Virus record (IMG/VR): IMGVR_UViG_3300009151_000045
Coordinates: 29,325 to 93,324 of that record
Reading direction: 5' to 3' (one strand)
DNA length: 64,000 nt
From: a virus
Numbering within the stretch: the stretch's first letter is position 1; each line of letters starts with the position of its first letter. This document shows positions 17,356-25,142 of this stretch, piece by piece. The notes beneath the pieces were generated by a model that made no database searches, had not been told where the DNA came from, and was given only the letters and a program-made list of their open reading frames with translations. Position numbers and translations under genes: made by a program.

Positions 17356-17636
17356 TTTAGTATAGTGCCCTGAGTAAGGGTAATCACTTGAAAATCTTCA
17401 CAGCCAAACATGAGATTTAATTTTTTGGCTAGATTAAGAGCATGCCCTGGATTAGAGAATGAAACTTTTTTGTATTTTGGTCCAGGATAGGAGGTAAGAC
17501 TATTGAAACTTTTCAAATTGAATGGCTCGTTCTTGTAGAACACAGCCCAAATGGCTTCAGCTTCTAAAATCTGTTCAGATTTGTAAGTTTTTTTATTTGT
17601 GTACTCTAACAGTACTTTTGGCTTAGGTCTAGACAT
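17352..17636 (-). CDS. Hypothetical small protein under a late-type promoter
   Basis: This 94-residue basic protein (MSRPKPKVLLEYTNKKTYKS...) has no membrane segment or recognised motif. A GATAAATA late-promoter element lies 27 nt upstream, so it may be expressed late together with the gene at 16957. Function unknown. Confidence 0.55.
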   Translation of the reverse strand: MSRPKPKVLLEYTNKKTYKSEQILEAEAIWAVFYKNEPFNLKSFNSLTSYPGPKYKKVSFSNPGHALNLAKKLNLMFGCEDFQVITLTQGTILK

Positions 17637-17663
17637 AGTGCGTATCCTAGTAATATACGCATA

Positions 17664-17671
17664 TATTTATC
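17664..17671 (-). promoter_or_regulatory. T4-type late promoter (GATAAATA)
   Basis: On the minus strand GATAAATA occupies the gap between genes and ends 27 nt before the ATG at 17636, the spacing seen at virion genes. Confidence 0.5.
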
Positions 17672-17673
17672 TT

Positions 17674-18246
17674 CTATTCAGTGTATAAACCAGGCTTTAA
17701 TTCAGTATCCATGTTCCATGAAATAATGGTTTTACGCTTTGTACTGCTGTTAATAGGTGCTCTATGTATAACATAACTTGGGAATGTTAAAATGTCGCCT
17801 TCTTTAACATCAAACTCTCCGATAGTAGTTTGATTGTATGGATCTATGAATTGTGTTTTAGGACAATCATACGGAAGTTCTAAGAAGTATACATTAGTCC
17901 AGTTGCTTCCGTGTACATGCCAACCGTGTAATGAATTTTGTTCATACTGCTGAAACCAAATTTCTCTAAGTTTAAATTCAGCATACCCTAACATATCGGT
18001 TACTTGCTGAAGATGTGCCAATAGTGATGGCTTAATAACTTGCAACCAGGGTCGATTGTAATCCCATCGACTAGTATTCCAGTCGCATCGGGTAATATCA
18101 ACGGCGTCTTCAGTTTCAACTAATCGATCAAATTCTTTTTGATTGTTAATCTCATTAAGGATTTGATTTTTAAGTTCTAAGTGGTCTTTGAATTCGCCAA
18201 TAACATATGGGCTATTAAGATTTATTTTCTTCAAAGCCACCGCCAT
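17674..18246 (-). CDS. 2OG-Fe(II) oxygenase family protein
   Basis: This 190-residue protein has the layout of the 2OG-FeII_Oxy_5 group common in T4-like phages. It has HGWHVHGSNWTNVYFLELP near 112-130 with iron-ligand histidines, TQFIDPYN, then GDILTFPSYVIHRAP supplying the distal His, and KTIISWNM as the final strand with the basic residue for oxoglutarate. It is predicted to hydroxylate an unknown substrate using oxoglutarate, O2 and Fe(II). The start overlaps the upstream gene by 32 nt. A second family member is at 35140. Confidence 0.75.
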   Translation of the reverse strand: MAVALKKINLNSPYVIGEFKDHLELKNQILNEINNQKEFDRLVETEDAVDITRCDWNTSRWDYNRPWLQVIKPSLLAHLQQVTDMLGYAEFKLREIWFQQYEQNSLHGWHVHGSNWTNVYFLELPYDCPKTQFIDPYNQTTIGEFDVKEGDILTFPSYVIHRAPINSSTKRKTIISWNMDTELKPGLYTE

Positions 18247-18466
18247 CTATTTCAATTTGCACTTCTTCTTGCTGTACATGACTCTTCAAAGCATTAAACA
18301 TGCTTTCATAGTCTTGTCGTACCTGTTCCATCAGTTCAACAAGGGCCAAATTCATTAGTCTAGCCTGTTGAATGGGAATCTTTACTTCTTTGCTTTGTGA
18401 AAGTTCTGCGGCACGTAAGAGATGTGCAAACTGTGTAATAGGTGTTAAATTAATCTGATTTTGCAT
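18215..18466 (-). CDS. Hypothetical helical protein
   Basis: This 83-residue, mainly helical protein (LTPITQFAHLLRAAELSQSK ... VELMEQVRQDYESMFNALKS) has an acidic C-terminus and no recognised motif. It overlaps both neighbours. Small helical proteins like it are conserved in T4-like phages without known function. Confidence 0.55.
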   Translation of the reverse strand: MQNQINLTPITQFAHLLRAAELSQSKEVKIPIQQARLMNLALVELMEQVRQDYESMFNALKSHVQQEEVQIEIDGGGFEENKS

Positions 18467-18929
18467 TGGCTAGCACCTGTTTCATCTCAAGTTCATCTTT
18501 GAAAGGACCACGATAGTCATTTCGTTCCAATGTTATTAGTTTTGGACAGAATGATTTTACCCAACCTTTATTGAATCTAATAGTGTAATAGCCTGCACAA
18601 TACAAGCTCTTGCTAGCATTGCTCTTGGTAAACAGGGGTAGTTTGTTGCGTACATCATACATGGCATTGAATGGTTTACCGCTGGTTGGAAATCCATGGC
18701 ATTCATGTACGTCTGGCGCAGTAACTTTGATTTTGGTGCTGGTCAAAAAGAACCCTTCACCAAAATGTTTAGTTATGTCTTGTTTTTTATTAAACATAAC
18801 TTCACCTGTAGTACTGCTCAGTACAAATTTGTTATTTTCTTTTTTGTGTAATGTTGCGACCTTAGAGCCGTCTTGCTCCACGATCCAAAATTTACCATCC
18901 ACAATAGGCTTGGCGTGTAATTCGGTCAT
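18450..18929 (-). CDS. Hypothetical conserved phage protein under a late-type promoter
   Basis: This 159-residue beta-rich protein (MTELHAKPIVDGKFWIVEQD...) has two conserved-looking regions, VHECHGFPTSGKPFNAMYDVRN and LYCAGYYTIRFNKGWVKSFC, the second ending with CPKLITLERNDY. I do not recognise a function. The promoter-proximal position suggests late expression. AAGGAG precedes the ATG. Confidence 0.6.
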   Translation of the reverse strand: MTELHAKPIVDGKFWIVEQDGSKVATLHKKENNKFVLSSTTGEVMFNKKQDITKHFGEGFFLTSTKIKVTAPDVHECHGFPTSGKPFNAMYDVRNKLPLFTKSNASKSLYCAGYYTIRFNKGWVKSFCPKLITLERNDYRGPFKDELEMKQVLANAKSD

Positions 18930-18977
18930 TTGTTTCTCCTTATATACTCAGCCCCGGAGGCACTTGAGTAATGTATG

Positions 18978-18985
18978 TATTTATC
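18978..18985 (-). promoter_or_regulatory. T4-type late promoter (GATAAATA)
   Basis: On the minus strand GATAAATA lies just past the stop of the RNase H gene and 48 nt before the ATG at 18929. The spacing is longer than at most late genes, but similar to the site at 47446. Confidence 0.45.
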
Positions 18986-18987
18986 TC

Positions 18988-19974
18988 TCATTGTTGTGGA
19001 TATTTGGCCTGGAATGGCTCTGCATACTGCTGAATGTTGTCTGAAATTTTCTTCATATCCCACGCATTACAGAACTTCAGCAAGCGAATTCCTACCTGAT
19101 CTACCGCCTTGGGCACAGCATTAGACTGTACAGTTTCACGTATTTTAGCCTTGATCTCATCAGGTTGTGCTGTGAGATCGCATAGTTGTACATTGCGTTG
19201 ATAGTCTTCCAACACACGATGTTCTAAACCGTTGTGGTCGACCCAACGTTGGAGCATGAGATTGTTCCAATTATATCCGCGAGTCTTACGATCGGAAAAT
19301 GCCTCTTGGAGACCAACTTTATTCTTTGTGCCTTTCGTTCGTACACCTGGATAAGCCGAAAAGACATTGTCACTTGTGTCACCCCGCATGCATTTCTCGA
19401 ACAGCATCCATTCTGGATCTTGTGCAGGCTTAGGCTCGCCAGTCTTTTTGTCTTTAACGGGTTTACCTTTAGCATCAAAGATTCCTTCGTGTGTAATATG
19501 CAAATCGCCAACACCATTATATTGGCTTACAGTAGGACTTACCAGCTGTGCAAAGTCTCCGTCTGTTGAGATAATAACATGTTTAGCATCTGGGTGTGCT
19601 TGGACCCAACCAGCAATTAGATCATCTGCTTCTAGATTAGGATGTTGCATCACAGTAGCATTGGTCTTCTCTGACACGAACTTTTTAAATTCGTCAAATG
19701 CTTCCCAGAACAATTTGTCTTCTTCTTGCTGTCGCTCAGTCAGCGCATCTCTTGCTTCTTGTCTATTGGCCTTGTAGGGCTTGTAATGATCTTTACGCCA
19801 TGATCGACCTTCAAGGCAGAATACCACGTGAGTACCACCAAAGTCTTGCCATGCTTTCTTGATACTGTTAAAGGTAATATGAAAGGCCATACCCAGTTTG
19901 ATGTCGCTGGAACCTTGCACCACATGTCTAGCACGAAAAAACGTGTTAGCAGTATCAACTATGATGTGTGTCAT
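18988..19974 (-). CDS. rnh: T4-type RNase H / 5'-3' flap exonuclease
   Basis: This 328-residue nuclease belongs to the FEN/5'-3' exonuclease family that removes RNA primers during lagging-strand synthesis. Visible acidic metal-site motifs are IIVDTANTFFRAR (about 4-16), the helical arch region RSWRKDHYKPYKANR, LEADDLIAG, IISTDGDFAQL and GDTSDNVFSAYPGVRTKGTK with its helix-hairpin-helix-like DNA contact. Length is close to T4 RNase H. The start overlaps the gene upstream. Confidence 0.9.
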   Translation of the reverse strand: MTHIIVDTANTFFRARHVVQGSSDIKLGMAFHITFNSIKKAWQDFGGTHVVFCLEGRSWRKDHYKPYKANRQEARDALTERQQEEDKLFWEAFDEFKKFVSEKTNATVMQHPNLEADDLIAGWVQAHPDAKHVIISTDGDFAQLVSPTVSQYNGVGDLHITHEGIFDAKGKPVKDKKTGEPKPAQDPEWMLFEKCMRGDTSDNVFSAYPGVRTKGTKNKVGLQEAFSDRKTRGYNWNNLMLQRWVDHNGLEHRVLEDYQRNVQLCDLTAQPDEIKAKIRETVQSNAVPKAVDQVGIRLLKFCNAWDMKKISDNIQQYAEPFQAKYPQQ

Positions 19975-20384
19975 TCTATTTGTGCCCTACCATTTGGTAA
20001 TCTACTTACATTAATATAACCACCGATTGTACGACTTGGGTTAGTCTGTCCAGCTTCGGCTAGCATATTGCCTGCCAAATCTCTAAACCAACGATCTACA
20101 ATCTCTTCTTCTGGATCACCTTCAAATCCGTATCCAGCTTCCCTTAATTGTACTATAAACTCTGGGTTCCAGTCAAGTTCAAAAAAGCCATTCCGTACAT
20201 TATCCTTGTTGACATGTGTGTCCAGCACAGCAACCCACGGCTCGCCTCGCTGTGTGGCACGTTCTTTCGGACCCATTTTAGCATTTTCTTCTGCTTTCTT
20301 TGCTTCAGCGGCTCCGGCCAGTGCCACTTCTTTTTCTTTTAGAATATCATCGATACCTAGCCATTTTCTTAATAATTGTTTCAT
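19971..20384 (-). CDS. Hypothetical conserved phage protein
   Basis: This 137-residue protein has an N-terminal helix (KQLLRKWLGIDDILKEKEVA) with an Ala/Lys/Glu coiled-coil-like stretch, then a compact region with GEPWVAVLDTHVN, RNGFFELDWNPEF and DPEEEIVDRWFRDLAGNM. No catalytic motif was recognised. Its ATG overlaps the stop of the small gene upstream (ATGA). Confidence 0.6.
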   Translation of the reverse strand: MKQLLRKWLGIDDILKEKEVALAGAAEAKKAEENAKMGPKERATQRGEPWVAVLDTHVNKDNVRNGFFELDWNPEFIVQLREAGYGFEGDPEEEIVDRWFRDLAGNMLAEAGQTNPSRTIGGYINVSRLPNGRAQIE

Positions 20385-20518
20385 TTGGTGTCCTTACAAT
20401 CACAATCTCTACCTTGTCTACAATTCCCAGTACAGGCACTGTTGATATTTTTTGGCCATCTTAGGCATAATGCTATCAATATAGCCCAACCAACTATAAA
20501 GCAAAATAGAAAAAACAT
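20381..20518 (-). CDS. Small membrane-anchored Cys-rich protein (45 residues)
   Basis: This short gene starts at an ATG at 20518, with AAGGAG 8 nt upstream; a nearer ATG at 20524 is too close to that site. Residues 2-20 form one hydrophobic segment (FFLFCFIVGWAILIALCL), followed by the tail CTGNCRQGRDCDCKDTK with four cysteines. Similar Cys-rich tails are found in tiny phage proteins of unknown function. It overlaps the next gene by ATGA, which supports it being real. Confidence 0.7.
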   Translation of the reverse strand: MFFLFCFIVGWAILIALCLRWPKNINSACTGNCRQGRDCDCKDTK

Positions 20519-20528
20519 TTTCATCTCC

Positions 20529-20696
20529 TTATATGCCCAATCGGCCTATAAACCATTTTTTGGCAAATTTACTATAGCGAACTAGATAAATTTTTTTATT
20601 CCATTTTAGTCTTAAACCAATACTGCTCATACTAGACAAAGGATAAAAATTTATGCCGTTATCTAATTTATCACCCTCATGTCTAAAGTATATCAT
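20529..20696 (-). CDS. Small basic protein (55 residues) after queE
   Basis: The ATG at 20696 overlaps the queE stop (TAATG), giving 55 residues (MIYFRHEGDKLDNGINFYPL...). The C-terminal half is basic and aromatic, including LRLKWNKKIYLVRYSKFAKK. No motif was recognised. The stop/start coupling on one side and the next gene's ribosome site directly after its stop support a real gene. Confidence 0.6.
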   Translation of the reverse strand: MIYFRHEGDKLDNGINFYPLSSMSSIGLRLKWNKKIYLVRYSKFAKKWFIGRLGI

Positions 20697-21550
20697 TAGG
20701 TTCCCCATTCGTTCTTGAATAACGGCACTTGTAAACGGTCGCTGTAACGCAGTCCGTGTTTCATAGCCGCCACTGCTACTGCACGATTGTTCAATGCGTA
20801 TACGCTTTCAACTCCGCCAATGGGCATTAGATAACAATGTCCTGTAAAGCCGTTTTCTCGATAGATATCCAATGTTTCAATTGCTTCTTCAATATCGTCT
20901 TCGGTAGCAACTACAAATTTGAGATAAGTGTGTCCTATATCTTGATATTGCAACAGTACTTCTGGTTTGATAGCTTCATCTCTACTTTCGCCTGAACAAC
21001 TTAATTTGGCACTGACACTAAATGTAACTTCACGAACTTTAAAATCTTCAGGAAATTGCCACTTCATTAAGTAGTCTTCAAATTCTTTAGTCAAAGATTG
21101 AGTGCCATTTGTTTCAAATGTAATTTCTTGTAAGTCTGCCATGCGAGGATGATCTAATAAATCTGGATAAGCCTTTTGCCAACCCAGCAACGGTTCACCG
21201 CCAGTTATAACAAGATGTGCATCTTGCCATTTGTTTTCGGGAAGTATCTCCATTGTGCGTTCTACAATAGCATCAGTAGTCAGCATTGGGCTAAGATTCT
21301 TAAAGCGTGGATCCCAACTGGCATAGCTGTCACATCCTGTACTAACAAGCGGTAGTTCTTTGTAGTCATTGAACATGTGTACAACTTCAGCAATATCTTC
21401 AACTTCTTTGCTTAGTTCACCTTTGGGCATACCAAAGCCTGCACATTTAAAATTACAACCAAATGTACGCAAGAAAACAGACGGTACACCCATGTAACGT
21501 CCTTCACCTTGGATACTATAAAATAATTCTGCTATTTTAATTTTACTCAT
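20696..21550 (-). CDS. queE: 7-carboxy-7-deazaguanine synthase QueE (phage-type radical SAM)
   Basis: This 284-residue radical SAM enzyme turns 6-carboxy-tetrahydropterin into 7-carboxy-7-deazaguanine. It opens with SIQGEGRYMGVPSVFLRT, which fits QueE, then GCNFKC gives the first two cluster cysteines (C32, C36). The usual third cysteine is replaced by GF, and a plausible substitute is C73 in STGCDSYASWDP, so a loop of about 36 residues is inserted in the cluster motif. ITGGEPLLGW and TFETNGTQ are the next SAM-site motifs. FolE is two genes upstream. Confidence 0.9.
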   Translation of the reverse strand: MSKIKIAELFYSIQGEGRYMGVPSVFLRTFGCNFKCAGFGMPKGELSKEVEDIAEVVHMFNDYKELPLVSTGCDSYASWDPRFKNLSPMLTTDAIVERTMEILPENKWQDAHLVITGGEPLLGWQKAYPDLLDHPRMADLQEITFETNGTQSLTKEFEDYLMKWQFPEDFKVREVTFSVSAKLSCSGESRDEAIKPEVLLQYQDIGHTYLKFVVATEDDIEEAIETLDIYRENGFTGHCYLMPIGGVESVYALNNRAVAVAAMKHGLRYSDRLQVPLFKNEWGT

Positions 21551-21945
21551 TCACAATCACCTTGTTCTGCTAATTTTGTTACTTTAGCACGTTCTGCCTT
21601 GTTTTGTCTAGTATTACGAAAAGATTCTACATCTTCCACTGCACTTAGTAATGTATTAGCATAATTGAATGCCTGTTGTCGACTCATTATCACAGTGGAT
21701 TCTGTGTCAATATAGCCTTTGGTCAACAATGTCCAAACAGCATGCCAGCGAGTTTTACTCCACCAGTTGCTTTTTACAGTTGTATAGATAGTAACACTAA
21801 CTTCGTGATCATCAGCTTCTACCCATACATGATGATCGTGATCCGATGCACCGCAGTTACATGTAACACGATAAACTTTTGAGTCTCCCCAATCGTTTGT
21901 TTGCATTATGCCTTCGGCAGGTACTTGTATTTCTAATGATTTCAT
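21547..21945 (-). CDS. Hypothetical protein between folE and queE
   Basis: This 132-residue protein has a possible metal site CNCGASDHDHHVWVE near residues 29-44 and a WW-rich centre (TVKSNWWSKTRWHAVWTLL), with a charged helical C-terminus. It overlaps folE and queE by ATGA on either side, so it is translationally coupled to both. The cysteine/histidine cluster could bind zinc. Its place in the cluster suggests a link to deazaguanine synthesis, which is only inference. Confidence 0.6.
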   Translation of the reverse strand: MKSLEIQVPAEGIMQTNDWGDSKVYRVTCNCGASDHDHHVWVEADDHEVSVTIYTTVKSNWWSKTRWHAVWTLLTKGYIDTESTVIMSRQQAFNYANTLLSAVEDVESFRNTRQNKAERAKVTKLAEQGDCE

Positions 21946-22697
21946 CTCGGAGCAAACTCCTGTTGCATTTTGATATTGTCAAAAAATTCTTTCTTTGTTC
22001 CTGGATCGGTATTAAAAGCACCTTTGAGTACTGTAGTCTGTGTTAGACTAGAGTGCGCCATAATGCCACGATTCTCACAGCATCCGTGTACAGCTTGAAT
22101 GTACACACCTAGGTCTGTGGCTCCTGTGGCTTTAGCAATTTCTCTTGCGATGTCGTTGCACAGTTCTTCCTGTAAAGTACCACGCCGAGCACACCACTGA
22201 GCAATGCGAGTATACTTAGACAAACCAATGAGCTTCTCGGCAGCGATGATTCCAATATATGCAACTCCGCTAACTGGTTGATGATGATGAGAACACATAC
22301 TGCGGAGTTCACTGCGAACAACGAGCATGCCTTCATAACGGTCTGCCGAATCATTTGGAAATGCTGTTGCGTCTGGTGCTGATTCATATCTTCCTGCCAT
22401 TATTTCATTAAAGTACATCTTGGCCAAGCGTCGGGCTGTGCCTTTGCTGTTAGGATCGTTTTCACGATCAATTAACAAGCAATCTAACACTTTTTCAAAT
22501 GCTAGAGTTGTTTCATTAATTAAATCTTCTTTCATTTTATCATCAATATATTCACTGATGTTATCTCCAGCCCAGAACCTTTTACCATTACGTTTCATTA
22601 CAAAACCTAAATAGTTGTGTGCAGTGCCTTCTTGATATCCGCTATCGCCGTACATGGCGTCAAGTGCTGTTTCGTTGTATGTTCTTGATTCTGTCAA
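21942..22697 (-). CDS. folE: GTP cyclohydrolase I (FolE)
   Basis: This 251-residue enzyme converts GTP to dihydroneopterin triphosphate, the first step to queuosine-type deazaguanines (and folate). Zinc and catalytic motifs are intact: RSMCSHHHQP at about 132-141, AAEKLIGLSKYTRIAQWCARR, and HGCCENRG near 204-211. An N-terminal extension of about 50 residues precedes the catalytic core. The start is TTG at 22697 with GGAG 8 nt upstream; the next in-frame ATG would remove 14 residues and lacks such a site. A promoter lies at 22737-22765. Confidence 0.93.
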   Translation of the reverse strand: MTESRTYNETALDAMYGDSGYQEGTAHNYLGFVMKRNGKRFWAGDNISEYIDDKMKEDLINETTLAFEKVLDCLLIDRENDPNSKGTARRLAKMYFNEIMAGRYESAPDATAFPNDSADRYEGMLVVRSELRSMCSHHHQPVSGVAYIGIIAAEKLIGLSKYTRIAQWCARRGTLQEELCNDIAREIAKATGATDLGVYIQAVHGCCENRGIMAHSSLTQTTVLKGAFNTDPGTKKEFFDNIKMQQEFAPR

Positions 22698-22736
22698 TTT
22701 TATTCTCCGAGTTAGTGACGTGGATGTCTTAGTACT

Positions 22737-22765
22737 ACTATATAGGTTTATTTAGGTTTTTGCAA
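22737..22765 (-). promoter_or_regulatory. Sigma70-type early promoter for the folE-queE operon
   Basis: TTGCAA (22765-22760) and TATAGT (22742-22737) are separated by 17 bp, 39 nt before the TTG start of folE. The -10 matches five of six and the -35 four of six. Confidence 0.6.
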
Positions 22766-22776
22766 ATATTTTGTGT

Positions 22777-23034
22777 TCAAATTTTTTCTGATATCAGTAC
22801 TTTGCATAAAGTAGCATCTATCTCTGACTTGAAGTAAAAATCCATTTTGTCATGACTGGGGTGACTGGTGTATCTATTTCCAGGTAATCCAAAGACGTCT
22901 AATACATCTGCGCAGGTATCGTTCCACCAGTATTCTTTCTGTCCACGCCATGGGATACTTACAACATGTGTGTATCCTGCATCACGTGCAGGAATACGAC
23001 TGTCCCAATTGCGATGTTTTTTACTGCCCTTCAT
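22777..23034 (-). CDS. Hypothetical protein (85 residues)
   Basis: The chosen ATG at 23034 overlaps the end of the upstream small gene; a longer reading from a TTG at 23073 would lie wholly inside that gene. The protein (KGSKKHRNWDSRIPARDAGY...) is basic at the start and continues WRGQKEYWWNDTCADVLDVF and LPGNRYTSHPSHDKMDFYF. It is the last gene of the long clamp-to-23-kb operon. No function recognised. Confidence 0.55.
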   Translation of the reverse strand: MKGSKKHRNWDSRIPARDAGYTHVVSIPWRGQKEYWWNDTCADVLDVFGLPGNRYTSHPSHDKMDFYFKSEIDATLCKVLISEKI

Positions 23035-23179
23035 GCTTCTTGGCCTCTGCAATTTCGTACTGCAGATATTCAATGTAGGACATCAATGCTTCGCGCCCTC
23101 TTTCAGTAGGCATTTTTAAAGTGTCTTCAGTAGCTTGTTTGAGTTTATCTTCAAGCTCTTGTACAGATAAACTTTTCAT
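23021..23179 (-). CDS. Small helical protein (52 residues)
   Basis: This short gene runs from an ATG at 23179, which overlaps the stop of the membrane protein upstream (ATGA), to a stop at 23021 inside the start of the next gene. The product (MKSLSVQELEDKLKQATEDT...) is a charged helix, probably coiled coil. Overlaps at both ends support a translated gene; function unknown. Confidence 0.65.
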   Translation of the reverse strand: MKSLSVQELEDKLKQATEDTLKMPTERGREALMSYIEYLQYEIAEAKKHEGQ

Positions 23180-23385
23180 TTTCTAGTTCCAAGTTTAATA
23201 ATACTGCTACCGCCAAACAAGATATTAAAAGCCAACCAAGTTTGCCAAGTCAACTGTATATTTAGGTACTGCGGAAACAAAGTGTTCAACGCCCAAATAC
23301 CTATGATAGGTCCAAAAGCAACGGCAACTACAATTAATGCAATACCAAAGCCAAGTTTAATTAGTGATCCAGTTAATGATGTCAT
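23176..23385 (-). CDS. Small membrane protein (69 residues)
   Basis: The ATG at 23385 is chosen because it overlaps the stop of the phosphoribosyltransferase gene (ATGA); longer readings lie inside that gene. The protein has two hydrophobic segments (LGFGIALIVVAVAFGPIIGI at about 11-30 and a weaker one near 47-60), so it is probably a double-spanning inner-membrane protein. Function unknown. Confidence 0.6.
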   Translation of the reverse strand: MTSLTGSLIKLGFGIALIVVAVAFGPIIGIWALNTLFPQYLNIQLTWQTWLAFNILFGGSSIIKLGTRK

Positions 23386-23870
23386 TTCCAAAATTCCTCC
23401 CAAGGATAAACGAGCCAGCAATCTTCTTCTGCTTTATTGACTTCCCAATAGGTATAATCAACATCCTGGTTGCTAGATAGATTGTTGGTCAATGTAGCAA
23501 ACCGAACATTTTGTCCCCAGATATTGTTCCATTTGGGATCATCGGGAAGCGCACTGGATTGCCAATCGTGCTTGATCCATTCAATTGTGCTGCCTTGGTC
23601 ATTGATATCGTCAACAACCAAAATGTTTACACCATTGAATGCATCTTCTGCCATTCCACAATCACTTACACAAATGCCGCCGTCTCTCAGGCTGACCATA
23701 AGTGTGGCCATGGGAATATCTAAATATTGACTGATCAAGTTAGCGGGTACTAGCCCACCTCGATTAAGACCAACTATGTATTTTGGTAACCAATTATCTT
23801 GAACCATTTGACGAGAAAGGTCTAAACAACCACCTTCTACTTGTTGCCAAGTGTAGTATATTTTCTTCAT
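23382..23870 (-). CDS. Phosphoribosyltransferase-like protein
   Basis: This 162-residue protein has the type I phosphoribosyltransferase layout. IVGLNRGGLVPANLIS holds the pyrophosphate-loop region at about 32-47, and ILVVDDINDQGST at about 83-95 matches the PRPP-binding motif (two hydrophobic residues, two acidic, then DxGxT). It should act in nucleobase salvage. Together with the deazaguanine genes it might use a purine or purine-like base, but the base is not set by the sequence. Confidence 0.75.
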   Translation of the reverse strand: MKKIYYTWQQVEGGCLDLSRQMVQDNWLPKYIVGLNRGGLVPANLISQYLDIPMATLMVSLRDGGICVSDCGMAEDAFNGVNILVVDDINDQGSTIEWIKHDWQSSALPDDPKWNNIWGQNVRFATLTNNLSSNQDVDYTYWEVNKAEEDCWLVYPWEEFWK

Positions 23871-24085
23871 TGCAGTATCGCTGGTGTAAATTTTTTAACT
23901 TGTGTTCTACTAGCTGAAATATTGTCAACCATTGCATTGTAGTCAATTTCGTCTAGCCCTGATTTGTATATGCTTAAAGAAATAGCCATCATAACAGCGG
24001 CAACTTCCATAGCACCGTATTTCTCAACCATACCGTCGGCAATACCCAAATATAAATCGTATAATTCTTGTAAATTATCGCTCAT
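23867..24085 (-). CDS. Hypothetical conserved phage protein (72 residues)
   Basis: The ATG at 24085 overlaps the stop of the gene upstream. The protein (MSDNLQELYDLYLGIADGMV..., then GAMEVAAVMMAISLSIYKSG) is helical. A similar AAVMMAxxLSIYK pattern is found in small proteins of T4-like cyanophages. Function unknown. Confidence 0.6.
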   Translation of the reverse strand: MSDNLQELYDLYLGIADGMVEKYGAMEVAAVMMAISLSIYKSGLDEIDYNAMVDNISASRTQVKKFTPAILQ

Positions 24086-24312
24086 GCTGTCAATGCCTGT
24101 GCAAGAGTTGCCATTTCTTCTTTGGTCATAAAGAAATTGTATACAGCAGTATCTGTGATTTTGCCGTCTTTCAAACATTGCTGTTCCATATCAACACTGA
24201 ACAAGCCTTTAGGCATGAGTACTTCATGTTTTTTCAACACAAGGCGGAACCCTTCGTGTTCTTTAATAATTGTTTCTGTGTAGGTATCTTTGATCGATTC
24301 ATGTAGTTTCAT
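24082..24312 (-). CDS. Hypothetical protein (76 residues)
   Basis: The start is ATG 24312, with AAGGAAC 8 nt upstream and a 14-nt overlap with the preceding gene. The product (MKLHESIKDTYTETIIKEHE...) has a beta-rich centre (GFRLVLKKHEVLMPKGLFSV) and a helical end. No domain was recognised. Confidence 0.55.
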   Translation of the reverse strand: MKLHESIKDTYTETIIKEHEGFRLVLKKHEVLMPKGLFSVDMEQQCLKDGKITDTAVYNFFMTKEEMATLAQALTA

Positions 24313-24700
24313 TGTCAGTTCCTTTAATTGCATGCCACATTCTGTATTTGGCAAGTTCGTTTATATAATCGTAGTACATTTTTTGTAGCTTGGGATGCTT
24401 CTTTTCAAGTATAACATCTCGTTCTGGAATTTGCAATACCTTTTCGATTGTGTTTAACCGTTCTTCTAAATTTCGTCCGTTAATTACTAGATCACCTTTG
24501 ACGTCAAGTGTAGGCTGACTTTTGCCTGCATTAACAGTCAACACTTGGTCGTAGTTGTTGAGTGTCGCCCAATTGACAGTACCGGTTCCTGTAGTTGTGT
24601 AAACTTGTCCGCTCAACTGCGGAGGTACGGCTCCGTATCCAGATAAAGTAGTGGCAACGGTATTAACCGTTTTGTTTACGGGAAGCGAGATAGTTGTCAT
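24299..24700 (-). CDS. Hypothetical conserved phage protein
   Basis: I chose the ATG at 24700 (MTTISLPVNKTVNTVATTL...); a TTG at 24724 lies deeper in the upstream gene without a better ribosome site. The first half is Thr/Gly-rich and beta-type (VYTTTGTGTVNWATLNNY, TLDVKGDLVINGRNLEERLN), similar to phage structural tags. The C-terminal half is helical with KKHPKLQKMYYDYINELAKY. Possibly virion-associated, though it is located in an early operon. Confidence 0.55.
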   Translation of the reverse strand: MTTISLPVNKTVNTVATTLSGYGAVPPQLSGQVYTTTGTGTVNWATLNNYDQVLTVNAGKSQPTLDVKGDLVINGRNLEERLNTIEKVLQIPERDVILEKKHPKLQKMYYDYINELAKYRMWHAIKGTDNETT

Positions 24701-25142
24701 TGTGTATCCATTTATTATCGACAAGGAATCCCCATTGTCGTTTGTGTGGGCCCGGCATAAACAATGTCCATGCTGTAACGCCTGGTTTTAATTCTACTCG
24801 ATGATAGCTGTTGGGCCTGCATATACGGAAATGCCCAGGACCACGCCATTTACGAATTTCACAACTTTTAGTTCCATCTGGATTGAATTGGGGGATCCAT
24901 TCATAATAACCGCCAGCTAAAATAAATGTAGCATATGACCATGGGTGATCATGCACATCGTCTGGATCGCCTTTTAGAAACTTGTGAATGTAGATATTGA
25001 ATCCAGTGTGGTATCTGGTATTGAATAATGGATAGTAACGTTCCAAGTATGGCTCGTTATCCACACGATCCATGATCACACGTTTACGGCCTTTGCTATC
25101 AAGCCAATTAAGGAAGCGGTCTCTGATCTTCTGGAGTATCAT
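24663..25142 (-). CDS. Cupin-like protein
   Basis: This 159-residue protein has the histidine pattern of a small cupin: DPDDVHDHPWSYATFILAGGYYEW at about 59-82, then FRICRPNSYHRVEL near 106-119 and WTLFMPG. These would form a metal-centred beta barrel. The enzymatic role, if any, cannot be told. It overlaps both neighbours and is part of the long early operon. Confidence 0.65.
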   Translation of the reverse strand: MILQKIRDRFLNWLDSKGRKRVIMDRVDNEPYLERYYPLFNTRYHTGFNIYIHKFLKGDPDDVHDHPWSYATFILAGGYYEWIPQFNPDGTKSCEIRKWRGPGHFRICRPNSYHRVELKPGVTAWTLFMPGPHKRQWGFLVDNKWIHNDNYLASRKQNG

